A stretch of DNA of 64,000 bases from an uncultured Oleiphilaceae bacterium (GTDB taxonomy: Bacteria; Pseudomonadota; Gammaproteobacteria; Pseudomonadales; Oleiphilaceae), in contig CAJXUY010000015.1 of NCBI GenBank assembly GCA_913060665.1, positions 1 through 64,000 of the forward strand, in the 5' to 3' direction. This document shows, one piece after another, positions 56,205 to 64,000 of the stretch; the first letter of the stretch is position 1, and every line of letters starts with the position of its first letter. The notes under the pieces are model-generated. The model was not told the DNA's origin. It saw only the letters and a program-made list of their open reading frames with translations, and did no database searches. Both the position numbers and the translations under genes were made by a program.

Positions 56205-57086
56205 ATGCCCCCTGTATCTACCGCATCGCTTTCTAACACTAGTAGAATCGGCTTGTGGCTATTACTCGCCCCGATACTACTATGGCTCTCGTTACTGATC
56301 ATTTTGCCTCATGTTGATATGATCCTGATCTCTTTGCAGGAGCGAATATCTTCACGAAACTATAGTTTTAGCGTAAGTAACTACACTGAATTTTTCACCG
56401 AACCCCTGTATTGGAACACCTTTGTTAGAACCGCCGTCATGTCGGTTATTGCAACAGCGCTCACGCTGCTAATCGCCTTTCCGGTTTCATACTATATTGC
56501 CAAAATGCTCACTGGCCGTCTTAAAACCGTACTATTTGTGCTCTGCCTCATTCCCTTCTGGGTTAGTGAGTTAGTAAGAACCTATGGCTGGATGATCATT
56601 CTGCGCGAGACAGGCCTTGTCAGTACATTTCTTCAGTGGCTCGGATTAGCCGACCAACCGATTGAGATGCTATACAATGATGCGGCCATTATGGTCGGTC
56701 TAATCTACACCTCCATGTTATTTATGGTGGTGCCTCTGGTATCCACGCTCGACAGCCTCGACAACAGTTTGATAGAAGCGGGCTATGACCTCGGCGGGAA
56801 CAGCTGGAATGTATTAAAAGAGATTGTTATCCCTCATGCGATGCCGGGCATTGTCAGTGGTTGCGTTGTGGTATTTATGCTCACTCTGGGCAACTACCTA
56901 ACACCTGCATTACTAGGCGGCAAAGATAGCCTATGGTTTACAGAGCAGATTTATACTCAGTTCATTACCCGCTTCAACTGGGAGCAAGGCTCGGCCTTTG
57001 GCATGCTATTGCTTATTTTGTCATCTCTAATTGTCTGGGTCGGCCTTAAGCTATCCAAACAATCATTTTCAAAGGTGATGTCATGA
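56205..57086 (+). CDS. ABC transporter permease, PotB/PotH type
   Basis: A 293-residue inner-membrane permease with six helices; first helix WLLLAPILLWLSLLIILPH, then the cytoplasmic coupling loop SLIEAGYDLGGNSWNVLKEIVIPHAMPG (EAA motif). It overlaps the next gene by four bases. Confidence 0.92.
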   Translation: MPPVSTASLSNTSRIGLWLLLAPILLWLSLLIILPHVDMILISLQERISSRNYSFSVSNYTEFFTEPLYWNTFVRTAVMSVIATALTLLIAFPVSYYIAKMLTGRLKTVLFVLCLIPFWVSELVRTYGWMIILRETGLVSTFLQWLGLADQPIEMLYNDAAIMVGLIYTSMLFMVVPLVSTLDSLDNSLIEAGYDLGGNSWNVLKEIVIPHAMPGIVSGCVVVFMLTLGNYLTPALLGGKDSLWFTEQIYTQFITRFNWEQGSAFGMLLLILSSLIVWVGLKLSKQSFSKVMS

Positions 57087-57937
57087 TACCTACCATCGCC
57101 AGCAGCCGTTTTTTTCGTTTCTCTTACATATTTTATGTCGCTTGTTTCTTTATCTTTCTGATGGCGCCGTTAGTCGTGGTCGCGGTATTTTCCTTTAATG
57201 ATTCAATGTTTCCTTCGTTACCCTGGAATGGCGGAACACTAGATTGGTATCTCAATGATACAGAGCCCAAACTAGGCATATTTAATGATGAAGAGTTGCT
57301 AGATAGCATCTGGACCAGTATCAGCATCGCTATCGCGACCACCCTAATTAGCTTGTCGTTAGCGACCTGTAATGCATTCTTATTTGAACGAGAGCAGTTT
57401 CCGGGTAAAAACCTGCTTTATGTACTAATGCTCACACCGCTCGTCATTCCGGGTGTGATATTGGGGGTATCGATACTGGTATTTAGTAGCACGATTGCCA
57501 GCTGGGTTGAACTACAGTTTGGTTATGATATCGAAGCACTCAGGCCTGGCTTGCCGTTAGTCATCATTGGGCAGTTTGCCTTTATCACCACAATTGCCAC
57601 ATTAGTGATTTCCGCACGTTTACGCAAATTTGATATGACCTTAGAAGAGGCGGCGATGAACTTAGGCGCCAACCGGTTAACTGCCATCTTTACCGTCACA
57701 CTACCATACCTAAAGCCTGCCATTATGGGCGCAGGCATCGTTAGCTTTCTAATGTCGTTCGAAAATTTTAATACAACGTTAATGCTAGTAGGCTCAGATG
57801 CGCCATTAACAATCGCCATGTTTGACCGACTTAAAGAAGGCTCGACACCGGTACTAAATGCGGTATCGGTGATTTTAATGTCAGGGTCTGCCTGTTTGGC
57901 GCTGTTGTCGCTGTTTGTGCAACGCAAAGGGGAGTGA
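57083..57937 (+). CDS. ABC transporter permease, PotC/PotI type
   Basis: A 284-residue permease with six helices (YIFYVACFFIFLMAPLVVVA first) and the EAA loop LEEAAMNLGANRLTAIFTVT. The segment FSFNDSMFPSLPWNGGTLDWY resembles PotC/PotI periplasmic loops. With the preceding three genes it completes the importer. Its end is 14 bases from the convergent amidotransferase gene. Confidence 0.92.
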   Translation: MIPTIASSRFFRFSYIFYVACFFIFLMAPLVVVAVFSFNDSMFPSLPWNGGTLDWYLNDTEPKLGIFNDEELLDSIWTSISIAIATTLISLSLATCNAFLFEREQFPGKNLLYVLMLTPLVIPGVILGVSILVFSSTIASWVELQFGYDIEALRPGLPLVIIGQFAFITTIATLVISARLRKFDMTLEEAAMNLGANRLTAIFTVTLPYLKPAIMGAGIVSFLMSFENFNTTLMLVGSDAPLTIAMFDRLKEGSTPVLNAVSVILMSGSACLALLSLFVQRKGE

Positions 57938-57950
57938 ATGGCTAACCTAT

Positions 57951-58670
57951 TTAAGGGCTCGAAAAGAAGTTAACAATCCACTGAGCAATCACTAAATGAT
58001 CCGTTTCATCCAACAACGAAGCCAGCGCCTTTTCTATGACAGCATCTGGGATAATCCCCCTGCGCATCTCCATAAGTTGGCGACTATAACCCCGAATAAA
58101 TTCTGGGTGCCCCTGAAACCCAAGTATATTATCACCCATTTGAAAGGCGGCATTCGGGCAGTAGTCGCCACGGGCAATGACGGTTGCGGTAGATGGCAAC
58201 TGCACGACTTGGTCTTGATGGCTCACTAATAATGAAAAAGACGTTAAAGGTGGCTGCATCCAAACAGGGGTAGCCAAAACATCGCTAGACTTCACTCCCA
58301 CCCCCCAACCTACATCACTTTTCTGGGTGATGCCACCCAACACATGCGCCAACAACTGGTGACCAAAGCAAATCCCTACCATTTTTTTATGTTGACTGGA
58401 GAGGGTTCTGATATAGTTGCGCAGCTCACCGATCCACTCATCGTTATCATATGCGCTGCTCTTGCTGCCGGTAATAATATAGCCGTCGCACTCGTCAATA
58501 TCCTCAGGGTAAACGCCTTCAATCACCTTATAAACTGCGAAGTTGATAGAGGGCGCAACCTGCATAAATAACGTCTGCATCATGTGCCCATACGAGGCAT
58601 ACTGTGCGCGTAACGACTCATGTAACTGGTCGCAATCGAGTATGCCTAGCTTTAACTGTTGACCGGTCAC
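57951..58670 (-). CDS. Class I glutamine amidotransferase, probable gamma-glutamyl hydrolase
   Basis: A 239-residue protein with the catalytic triad of class I amidotransferases: Cys in KMVGICFGHQLLAHVLGG and His-Glu in GFQGHPEF. It resembles GMP-synthase-like stand-alone domains. Position after the GS-like, aldehyde and alcohol dehydrogenase genes suggests hydrolysis of the gamma-glutamyl bond at the end of the pathway, the role of PuuD. GTG 58670 overlaps the ADH stop by four bases, so it is coupled. Confidence 0.82.
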   Translation of the reverse strand: MTGQQLKLGILDCDQLHESLRAQYASYGHMMQTLFMQVAPSINFAVYKVIEGVYPEDIDECDGYIITGSKSSAYDNDEWIGELRNYIRTLSSQHKKMVGICFGHQLLAHVLGGITQKSDVGWGVGVKSSDVLATPVWMQPPLTSFSLLVSHQDQVVQLPSTATVIARGDYCPNAAFQMGDNILGFQGHPEFIRGYSRQLMEMRRGIIPDAVIEKALASLLDETDHLVIAQWIVNFFSSP

Positions 58671-59866
58671 GCCACAAACCCTATGCCCGCAACAGCGGTG
58701 CTAAATAGAATACCGTAGTCGTCTGCGGTTAACGGTATTGGGTTGCCTCCGGCTGAAGGGTCTACCGCTGCCATATCACCTATTCGTTCACTAAGCTCTG
58801 CGGTGATACCAATCTCTGACAGCGAGTGGGGGATATTGAGCGTCTGCCGAAGATCAATAATCCAGGCGATAAAGCCATCAAAGGTTTTATCTTCGAGCCC
58901 AATACAGGTCGCCACATGTTCAATCCTGCTTTCAATGGCCATTCGATTGCGTACCAATACATAGGGCAAGAGGATCGCATTTAGCAGTCCATGGTGAGCA
59001 TCAAATAACGCTCCTAACGGATGAGCCAGCGCATGAACACCGCCCAAGCCTTTTTGGAAAGCGGTCGCCCCCATAGATGAAGCCACCATCATATGACTAC
59101 GAGCGGTCAGGTTACTGCCATCTTCGACTGCGGGCACTAGCCACTCTTTAATAAGCCGCATACCCTCTAGGGCGATACCATCTGCCATGGGATGATAACC
59201 TGGCGCGCAATACGCTTCGAGGCAATGAACAAATGCATCTAAACCCGTTGCAGCCGTTAAATTAGCCGGCAATCCGCTCACAAGTTCCGGATCGGCCAAC
59301 ACTACTTGGGGCATCATCTTAGGGTGAAAGATGATTTTCTTCACTTTCTGCTCTTCATCTAGAATAACCGAAGCACGCCCTACTTCAGACCCAGTGCCCG
59401 ATGTTGTCGGTACTGCCACAATGGGCGCAATGCCTTCCGGGTCTGCTCGCAGCCAGTTAGTACCGACATCTTCCAAATCCCAGATTGAATGTGTCTGACC
59501 ACTCATAAGCGCAATCGCCTTGCCTGCATCAAGGGCGCTTCCGCCTCCCAGTGCAATTACGCCATCATGGTTGCCTTCCCTGTAAGCCTCTACACCCGCC
59601 TCAATATTAGCGCCTGTAGGGTTAGGTTTGATATCGCTAAACAGCGCAATACTAGCACCTTCGGCTTTGACAAACTCCATCGCTCTAACGACAAAAGGTA
59701 GCTCAACCAGACCCGCATCGATCACTAATAATGGGTTGCGAATTCCCAGTGATTTGCAGACAAAAGGAAGCTCGCTTAAGCGGCCACAACCCATTCGAAT
59801 AGTCGTCGGGTAGTTCCAATTGCCTTGAATATCGTCAGGTGTTGTAAGGTCTAATGACTGTTCCAT
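58667..59866 (-). CDS. Iron-containing alcohol dehydrogenase
   Basis: A 399-residue group III alcohol dehydrogenase: the NAD site ALGGGSALDAGKAIALM, VPTTSGTGSEV, and the iron ligands in LDAFVHCLEAY, VHALAHPLGALFDAHHGLLN. It oxidises primary alcohols or reduces aldehydes. The ATG 59866 has GAGAG upstream. In this operon it takes the place held by the amine oxidase PuuB in the E. coli polyamine pathway, pointing to an alcohol substrate group. Confidence 0.93.
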   Translation of the reverse strand: MEQSLDLTTPDDIQGNWNYPTTIRMGCGRLSELPFVCKSLGIRNPLLVIDAGLVELPFVVRAMEFVKAEGASIALFSDIKPNPTGANIEAGVEAYREGNHDGVIALGGGSALDAGKAIALMSGQTHSIWDLEDVGTNWLRADPEGIAPIVAVPTTSGTGSEVGRASVILDEEQKVKKIIFHPKMMPQVVLADPELVSGLPANLTAATGLDAFVHCLEAYCAPGYHPMADGIALEGMRLIKEWLVPAVEDGSNLTARSHMMVASSMGATAFQKGLGGVHALAHPLGALFDAHHGLLNAILLPYVLVRNRMAIESRIEHVATCIGLEDKTFDGFIAWIIDLRQTLNIPHSLSEIGITAELSERIGDMAAVDPSAGGNPIPLTADDYGILFSTAVAGIGFVA

Positions 59867-59927
59867 AAATGCTCTCACTCATATCTGGTCTTGTTATCTT
59901 TTAAGTATTGGATCTATTCTAATTTCA

Positions 59928-61310
59928 CTATATACGTTTCAGATGAAACGACTTAGGTCGCGTTAACTGCTGATACCCTAATACAGACAGTGCACACCCG
60001 CGGCCTGATTGCTTAACACCGGCCCAAGGTAGTGCGGGGTCAAGATAGTCACAGCGATTCATAAATACCGTTCCTGTTTCCAGTTGATCACCAATCGCCA
60101 ATGCCAGCTCTTCATCTTCTGTCCAAATAGATGCTGTTAATCCATATTGGCTATCATTCATCAGCTTAATCGCTTCTTCATCATTAGCCACTGACATCAC
60201 ACCAATAACCGGCCCAAAGCTCTCTTCTGCCATCACGCTCATCTGGTGATTAACATGACTCAATATCTGCGGTGCGATATAAGCCGTGCCTTCTTCATTC
60301 TGGTCAAAATAATGCTGATCAACACCTACTCTAGCGCCTTGTGCAACCGCATCCTCTATTTGCTGACGCACCGATGCTGCGGCATTAGCATTGACCATAG
60401 GCCCAATCGTCGTTTCTTGATCCAACGGGTTACCTAACTTGTGTTCATATACCTGATTAATGGCACCCGTCAAAAAACGCTCATACAACGATTCATGCAC
60501 ATATACTCGCTCAATACCGCAGCAAGACTGGCCAGAGTTAAAGAATGCGCCATCTAATACACTTTCAATCGCATGGGCTAGATTTGCATCTTCTCTTATA
60601 TAAGCTGGGTCTTTACCCCCTAGCTCCAAAGCTAGGCCCTTAAAGGAACCCGCCAGAGTTTTCTCAATTTTTTTACCACCCGCGACCGAGCCAGTAAACG
60701 AAACAAAATCAACGCGCTCATGATTAATCAGTGCCGATGTACTCTCATGATCTAAATGAAGGTACTGGAACACACCATCAGGAAGTCCTGCCTGCTGAAA
60801 CGCTTCGGCAAAACGCTCTGCACACAAAAAGCTTTGATTAGAGTGTTTAAGTACCAGACTATTACCGGCCATAATAGCCGGTATTATTGAGTTAACTGCG
60901 GTTAAATAAGGGTAGTTCCAAGGGGCGATCGTCACCACAACTCCTAGTGGCTCATGACGAATAAAGCGATTAAAGCCCGCATGTTCCTCTATTAACTCGT
61001 CAGCCAGTGCGGTCTCAGCAACATCAATCATATAACGGCCACGTTCTTCGATACCGCGCACTTCGCCTGCAGCATATTGAATTGGCCGCCCCATTTGCAG
61101 GGTAATCTCCTCTGCAATGCTCTCTTGGTTTTGCACAAAATAATCAATCGCTTTGTGACAGATAACCGCACGTTCACTCAGTCCAACCTGCTTCCAGCTT
61201 AGCTGTGCATTAATGGCACGATCAACCGATGCTGAAATCTCTTCAGCGGAAGCCAGTGTTCGTTCAGCAACTACTCGCCCATCAATCGGGGAATGTAATA
61301 TGATATTCAT
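59928..61310 (-). CDS. NAD(P)-dependent aldehyde dehydrogenase
   Basis: A 460-residue enzyme: VTIAPWNYPYLTAVNSIIPA, FTGSVAGGKKIEKTLAG, ALELGGKDPAYI (catalytic Glu), FFNSGQSCCGIERVYV (nucleophile Cys), AEESFGPVIGVM and ALPWAGVKQSGRGCALSVLG. It should oxidise the aldehyde made by the neighbouring alcohol dehydrogenase, likely as gamma-glutamyl derivative. It lies 61 bases before the ADH gene and 40 bases after the GS-like gene. Confidence 0.94.
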   Translation of the reverse strand: MNIILHSPIDGRVVAERTLASAEEISASVDRAINAQLSWKQVGLSERAVICHKAIDYFVQNQESIAEEITLQMGRPIQYAAGEVRGIEERGRYMIDVAETALADELIEEHAGFNRFIRHEPLGVVVTIAPWNYPYLTAVNSIIPAIMAGNSLVLKHSNQSFLCAERFAEAFQQAGLPDGVFQYLHLDHESTSALINHERVDFVSFTGSVAGGKKIEKTLAGSFKGLALELGGKDPAYIREDANLAHAIESVLDGAFFNSGQSCCGIERVYVHESLYERFLTGAINQVYEHKLGNPLDQETTIGPMVNANAAASVRQQIEDAVAQGARVGVDQHYFDQNEEGTAYIAPQILSHVNHQMSVMAEESFGPVIGVMSVANDEEAIKLMNDSQYGLTASIWTEDEELALAIGDQLETGTVFMNRCDYLDPALPWAGVKQSGRGCALSVLGYQQLTRPKSFHLKRI

Positions 61311-61350
61311 TCACTCGTCCTATCTTTATTGCTCTCTAAGTAACAGACCA

Positions 61351-62718
61351 TTAGATAATTTCAAAATACCGGTCCAGCTCCCAATCAGAAATATGCTTTC
61401 TAAACTCCCGTTCTTCCCACTCTCGGGTAGCAGCGAAGTGGTCAACAAATGCGTCACCAAAGTAATGTCGTGCAACTTGTGATTTCTTCAGTTTCTGCGC
61501 AGCATCCCACAAGGTATAAGGCAGTTGAAGGTGGTCAGGAAAACGGTGCTCATATGCATTTCCCTCAACCAATGGTTCAGGCTCAGCCCTATTCTCAACC
61601 CCCCATAGCCCAGACGCAATAACAGCCGCTTGAATAATATAAGGATTAGCATCCGCTGCACCTATGCGGTATTCAATGCGTTGCGAGTTCTCTGAGCCCG
61701 GAATAAGACGAATGGCGCACGTACGATTATCAATGCCAACACTCGCTTCAGTAGGAGCCCAAAAACCGGGAATCAAGCGCCGATAAGAATTTATGGTGGG
61801 GGCTATCATCGCGAGTAAATCGGGCATCAGCTTTTGTTGCCCTGCGTAGAAATGACGCATAGTGTCGCTGATATTGTCTGGCTTACTTTCATCATAAAAC
61901 ATCGGCGCCCCACTAAGGTCTCTTACCGACAAATGAATATGACCACTCTGCCCAGGGTACTCGGGTGACCACTTAGCCATAAATGTGGCCATTTTGCCTT
62001 CTTTCTGCATGGCAACTTTGGTAAAGGTTTTGAATAACGCGGCTTTATCGGCAGAGGCTAATGCATCATCGTGAGCAATAGCGGCTTCTAGTACGCCTGG
62101 ACCTGTTTCTTCGTGAAGCCCTTCAATGGGGATATCCATCTTGGCACAGAGGTCCAGTAAATTGAGATAGCTTTCAGATTCTACTCCGTTGCGAATCATC
62201 GAATAACCAAACTCGGCGGGGCCCATAGGTTTAAGTGACTGATAGCGTTTTTCGCGAATGCTTTCAGGGGTCTCATTAAAGACAAAAAATTCATATTCGA
62301 ACCCCGTTTCTATCTGCATACCCAACGCCTTTGCCTTCTTGATAACGTTACGCAGAACACCTCTCGGGCAAATAGTCTCAGCTTCTCCCACGAACTCGGC
62401 CAGAAACAACAAACCATTATCTTCCAATGGCAGATCTCGGCAGCTTTCCGGGATAATTCTGACAGACGCGTCCGGGTAGCCGGTATGCCAACCGGTATAT
62501 TTTACATTATCATAAAGCTGGTCACGCACATCCCAACCCAGCACCACATCGCAAAAACCAAAGCCTTTATCCAGTGACGACAAGAACTTCTCTTTCGACA
62601 TATATTTACCGCGCATCACGCCATCTATGTCGAACACACCTACTTTTATGTGGCTAAGCCCTCGCTCTTCTATCAGCTCTCGCGCACCTTCGATGCTATG
62701 AACATCTTTCGCTTCCAT
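61351..62718 (-). CDS. Glutamine-synthetase-family gamma-glutamyl-amine ligase
   Basis: A 455-residue GS-fold ligase (PuuA/GlnT/IpuC type). It opens with a short regulatory stretch and HIKVGVFDIDGVMRGKYMS; ETGFEYEFFVF carries metal Glu residues; GLHEETGPGVLEAA, QSGHIHLSVRD and PGFWAPTEASVGIDNRTCAIR follow. True GlnA has a different N-terminus and adenylylation site, so ligation of glutamate to an amine is likely. ATG 62718 has GGGG five bases upstream and is chosen. Confidence 0.88.
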   Translation of the reverse strand: MEAKDVHSIEGARELIEERGLSHIKVGVFDIDGVMRGKYMSKEKFLSSLDKGFGFCDVVLGWDVRDQLYDNVKYTGWHTGYPDASVRIIPESCRDLPLEDNGLLFLAEFVGEAETICPRGVLRNVIKKAKALGMQIETGFEYEFFVFNETPESIREKRYQSLKPMGPAEFGYSMIRNGVESESYLNLLDLCAKMDIPIEGLHEETGPGVLEAAIAHDDALASADKAALFKTFTKVAMQKEGKMATFMAKWSPEYPGQSGHIHLSVRDLSGAPMFYDESKPDNISDTMRHFYAGQQKLMPDLLAMIAPTINSYRRLIPGFWAPTEASVGIDNRTCAIRLIPGSENSQRIEYRIGAADANPYIIQAAVIASGLWGVENRAEPEPLVEGNAYEHRFPDHLQLPYTLWDAAQKLKKSQVARHYFGDAFVDHFAATREWEEREFRKHISDWELDRYFEII

Positions 62719-62752
62719 GGCTACCCCCTGCCTCAATTCAATTCTTTTTTGT

Positions 62753-63361
62753 TTAATCATCACCCAACAGTAACAAAAGTGAAACGGTTAGCATCCAGGT
62801 AAAAAAACTGGCCTCTGCTAACCGCTGCACCCATCCTCTAATGTGACTAAATGACGGTAACAGCATCAACACAAGACTCAACAGTATCACCGAACCGCTC
62901 AATATTAAATAGACAGCCACCTGAAGCGAAGCAGAAGACCTATATGACAACACCCCCATCAAGATTAACCCGACCCCCGACCCCAAATACTCAAATAGCC
63001 CCGCTACATTATGGATCTGATTACTCACTGAACCGCCTATAGGTGACCCGCTATCACAAGGAAACAGCGCTGCGATTAAGTATCCGACCCCTACTAGCCC
63101 TAACAGCGCCCAAACTAGCGTTTCTTGGGTCAAAAACGAGATAGCTGACTGGCTAAACAAAACAAATGTAATAATGGCGAGGCTTAGAGGCAGAAAATAG
63201 AACCGAGAGACCGATTTTTGATGCGGGCTTCCTATCTCTCCTAATTCACTCAGAGTGTTAAACCGGGCTGAATAACCGGCCGTTTTGCGGGCATAGTAAA
63301 CAGGCATAGCAAGCGCAAAAGTAGAAGTCATAACTCCCAGCAATCCGAGTAGTTTTAACAC
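62753..63361 (-). CDS. DUF998 membrane protein
   Basis: A 202-residue protein with about six transmembrane helices. TLSELGEIGSPHQ and LFPCDSGSPIGGSVSNQIHN fit the DUF998 family (frequent in operons, no known activity). It starts at GTG 63361 with AAGGAG upstream and ends 34 bases before the GS-like gene, so it is the first gene of the minus-strand operon and may be co-expressed. Confidence 0.78.
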   Translation of the reverse strand: MLKLLGLLGVMTSTFALAMPVYYARKTAGYSARFNTLSELGEIGSPHQKSVSRFYFLPLSLAIITFVLFSQSAISFLTQETLVWALLGLVGVGYLIAALFPCDSGSPIGGSVSNQIHNVAGLFEYLGSGVGLILMGVLSYRSSASLQVAVYLILSGSVILLSLVLMLLPSFSHIRGWVQRLAEASFFTWMLTVSLLLLLGDD

Positions 63362-63544
63362 TAAGCAATACTCCTTGTTAACACTAAATATAAGCTATCA
63401 CACGCTAACCAAGACTAAAGTATAGTTCTATCTTTTTAGTAAAAGCATTTTGCTTAGCGTCATTTAAGGCTAGACTGAAACACTATTCATTCGCAGTGTA
63501 GCCTAGGTGGCTCCGCTCCCGTTTAGTCAATATAGAGGCTTAAG

Positions 63545-64000
63545 ATGACTCAAGCGCCCCCCGAACAGTTTAAAGCATTGGTGCTTCGTCAAGATGACGG
63601 AAAAACCGTTAGCGCAGTAGAGCAACTCAGTATCGCAGATCTGCCTGAAGGTGATGTATTACTATCAGTCGATTATTCTAGCATCAACTACAAAGATAGC
63701 ATGGCGGTAACCGGCACAGGAAAAATTGTCCGCACTTGGCCAATGGTACCCGGTATCGATCTAACGGGAACGGTGCTGGAATCTCAGGCCGACAACTACA
63801 AGCCGCGAGACAAAGTGCTACTAACGGGCTGGAGCGTTGGTGAGCAATACTGGGGGGGGTATTCGCAAGTTCAACGAGTCCAGTCCAAATGGCTTATCCC
63901 TCTGCCAAAAGACATTGAAAGCAAAACAGCCATGGCAATTGGGACAGCAGGTCTCACCGCGATGCTCTGTGTTATGGCCCTTGAAGATGCACATATAACC
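63545..64000 (+). CDS. acuI: AcuI/YhdH-type acrylyl-CoA reductase, partial
   Basis: The first 152 codons of a medium-chain dehydrogenase/reductase. KALVLRQDDGKTVSAVEQLS, VDYSSINYKDSMAVTG, VPGIDLTGTVLES and GWSVGEQYWGGYSQVQRV are typical of YhdH/AcuI, which reduces acryloyl-CoA to propionyl-CoA with NADPH. In marine bacteria this detoxifies acrylate from DMSP; other quinone-reductase roles are possible. The end is cut by the window. Confidence 0.85.
   Translation, partial: MTQAPPEQFKALVLRQDDGKTVSAVEQLSIADLPEGDVLLSVDYSSINYKDSMAVTGTGKIVRTWPMVPGIDLTGTVLESQADNYKPRDKVLLTGWSVGEQYWGGYSQVQRVQSKWLIPLPKDIESKTAMAIGTAGLTAMLCVMALEDAHIT

Noticed and set aside
1-64000. CRISPR arrays, prophage, insertion sequences and toxin-antitoxin pairs
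   Set aside because: I saw no spaced direct repeats, transposase or integrase genes, or paired small toxin genes anywhere in the window.

Overview
The window is a gene-dense chromosomal segment of a marine-type gammaproteobacterium. By eye the G+C content is in the mid-40s percent. The gene orders lptD-surA-pdxA-rsmA-apaH with divergent amgK-murU, and rpe-gph-trpE-trpG-trpD-trpC, are typical of the Pseudomonas/Marinobacter/Hahella/Oleiphilus side of the class. A CpxR-A pair with a divergent CpxP/Spy gene and a second-type elongation factor G (FusB-like) agree with this. I cannot name the genus. I saw no rRNA, complete tRNA, CRISPR array, insertion sequence or prophage.

Layout. 1-6.3 kb: small lipoprotein, EF-G 2, a diguanylate cyclase, a Fur-type promoter driving a tiny membrane peptide plus a 165-aa protein of unknown function, an inositol-phosphatase-family enzyme and a periplasmic binding protein. 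6.4-15.3 kb (minus strand): outer-membrane biogenesis and housekeeping run lptD, surA, pdxA, rsmA, apaH, DUF423, thiS, thiG, slmA (apaG is absent). 15.5-24.3 kb (plus): cell-wall recycling amgK-murU, a convergent DUF3530 hydrolase, rpe, gph and the trp genes with a candidate Trp-containing leader peptide. 24.5-31.1 kb: a large hybrid sensor kinase and the cpxP/cpxRA envelope-stress locus with in-phase GTGTAAAG repeats. 31.1-42.3 kb: lytic transglycosylase, thioredoxin 2, DUF3087, two methyltransferases, an outer-membrane barrel, a YeeE/YedE pair, an orphan TRAP binding lipoprotein and uvrD. 42.5-47.4 kb: c-di-GMP phosphodiesterase genes (PAS-GGDEF-EAL and HD-GYP) and two small proteins. 47.6-53.5 kb: a molybdopterin oxidoreductase divergent from an HxlR regulator with a duplicated operator, rlmJ, a PEP-CTERM exported protein with a sigma-54-like promoter, YjbR and CBS proteins. 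53.8-63.4 kb: a PotDABC-type ABC transporter convergent with a gamma-glutamylation catabolic operon (glutamine-synthetase-like ligase, aldehyde dehydrogenase, iron alcohol dehydrogenase, glutamine amidotransferase). The window ends inside an AcuI/YhdH-type reductase gene.

The most interesting region is 53.8-63.4 kb. It has the enzymes of a PuuA-PuuC-PuuD-like pathway, but an iron-dependent alcohol dehydrogenase sits where an amine oxidase (PuuB) would be expected. This suggests catabolism of an amino alcohol through gamma-glutamyl intermediates. Other leads are the Fur-controlled bicistron at 4.3-4.6 kb, the candidate trp leader, the HxlR operator pair, and a strongly folded leader in front of the HD-GYP gene.
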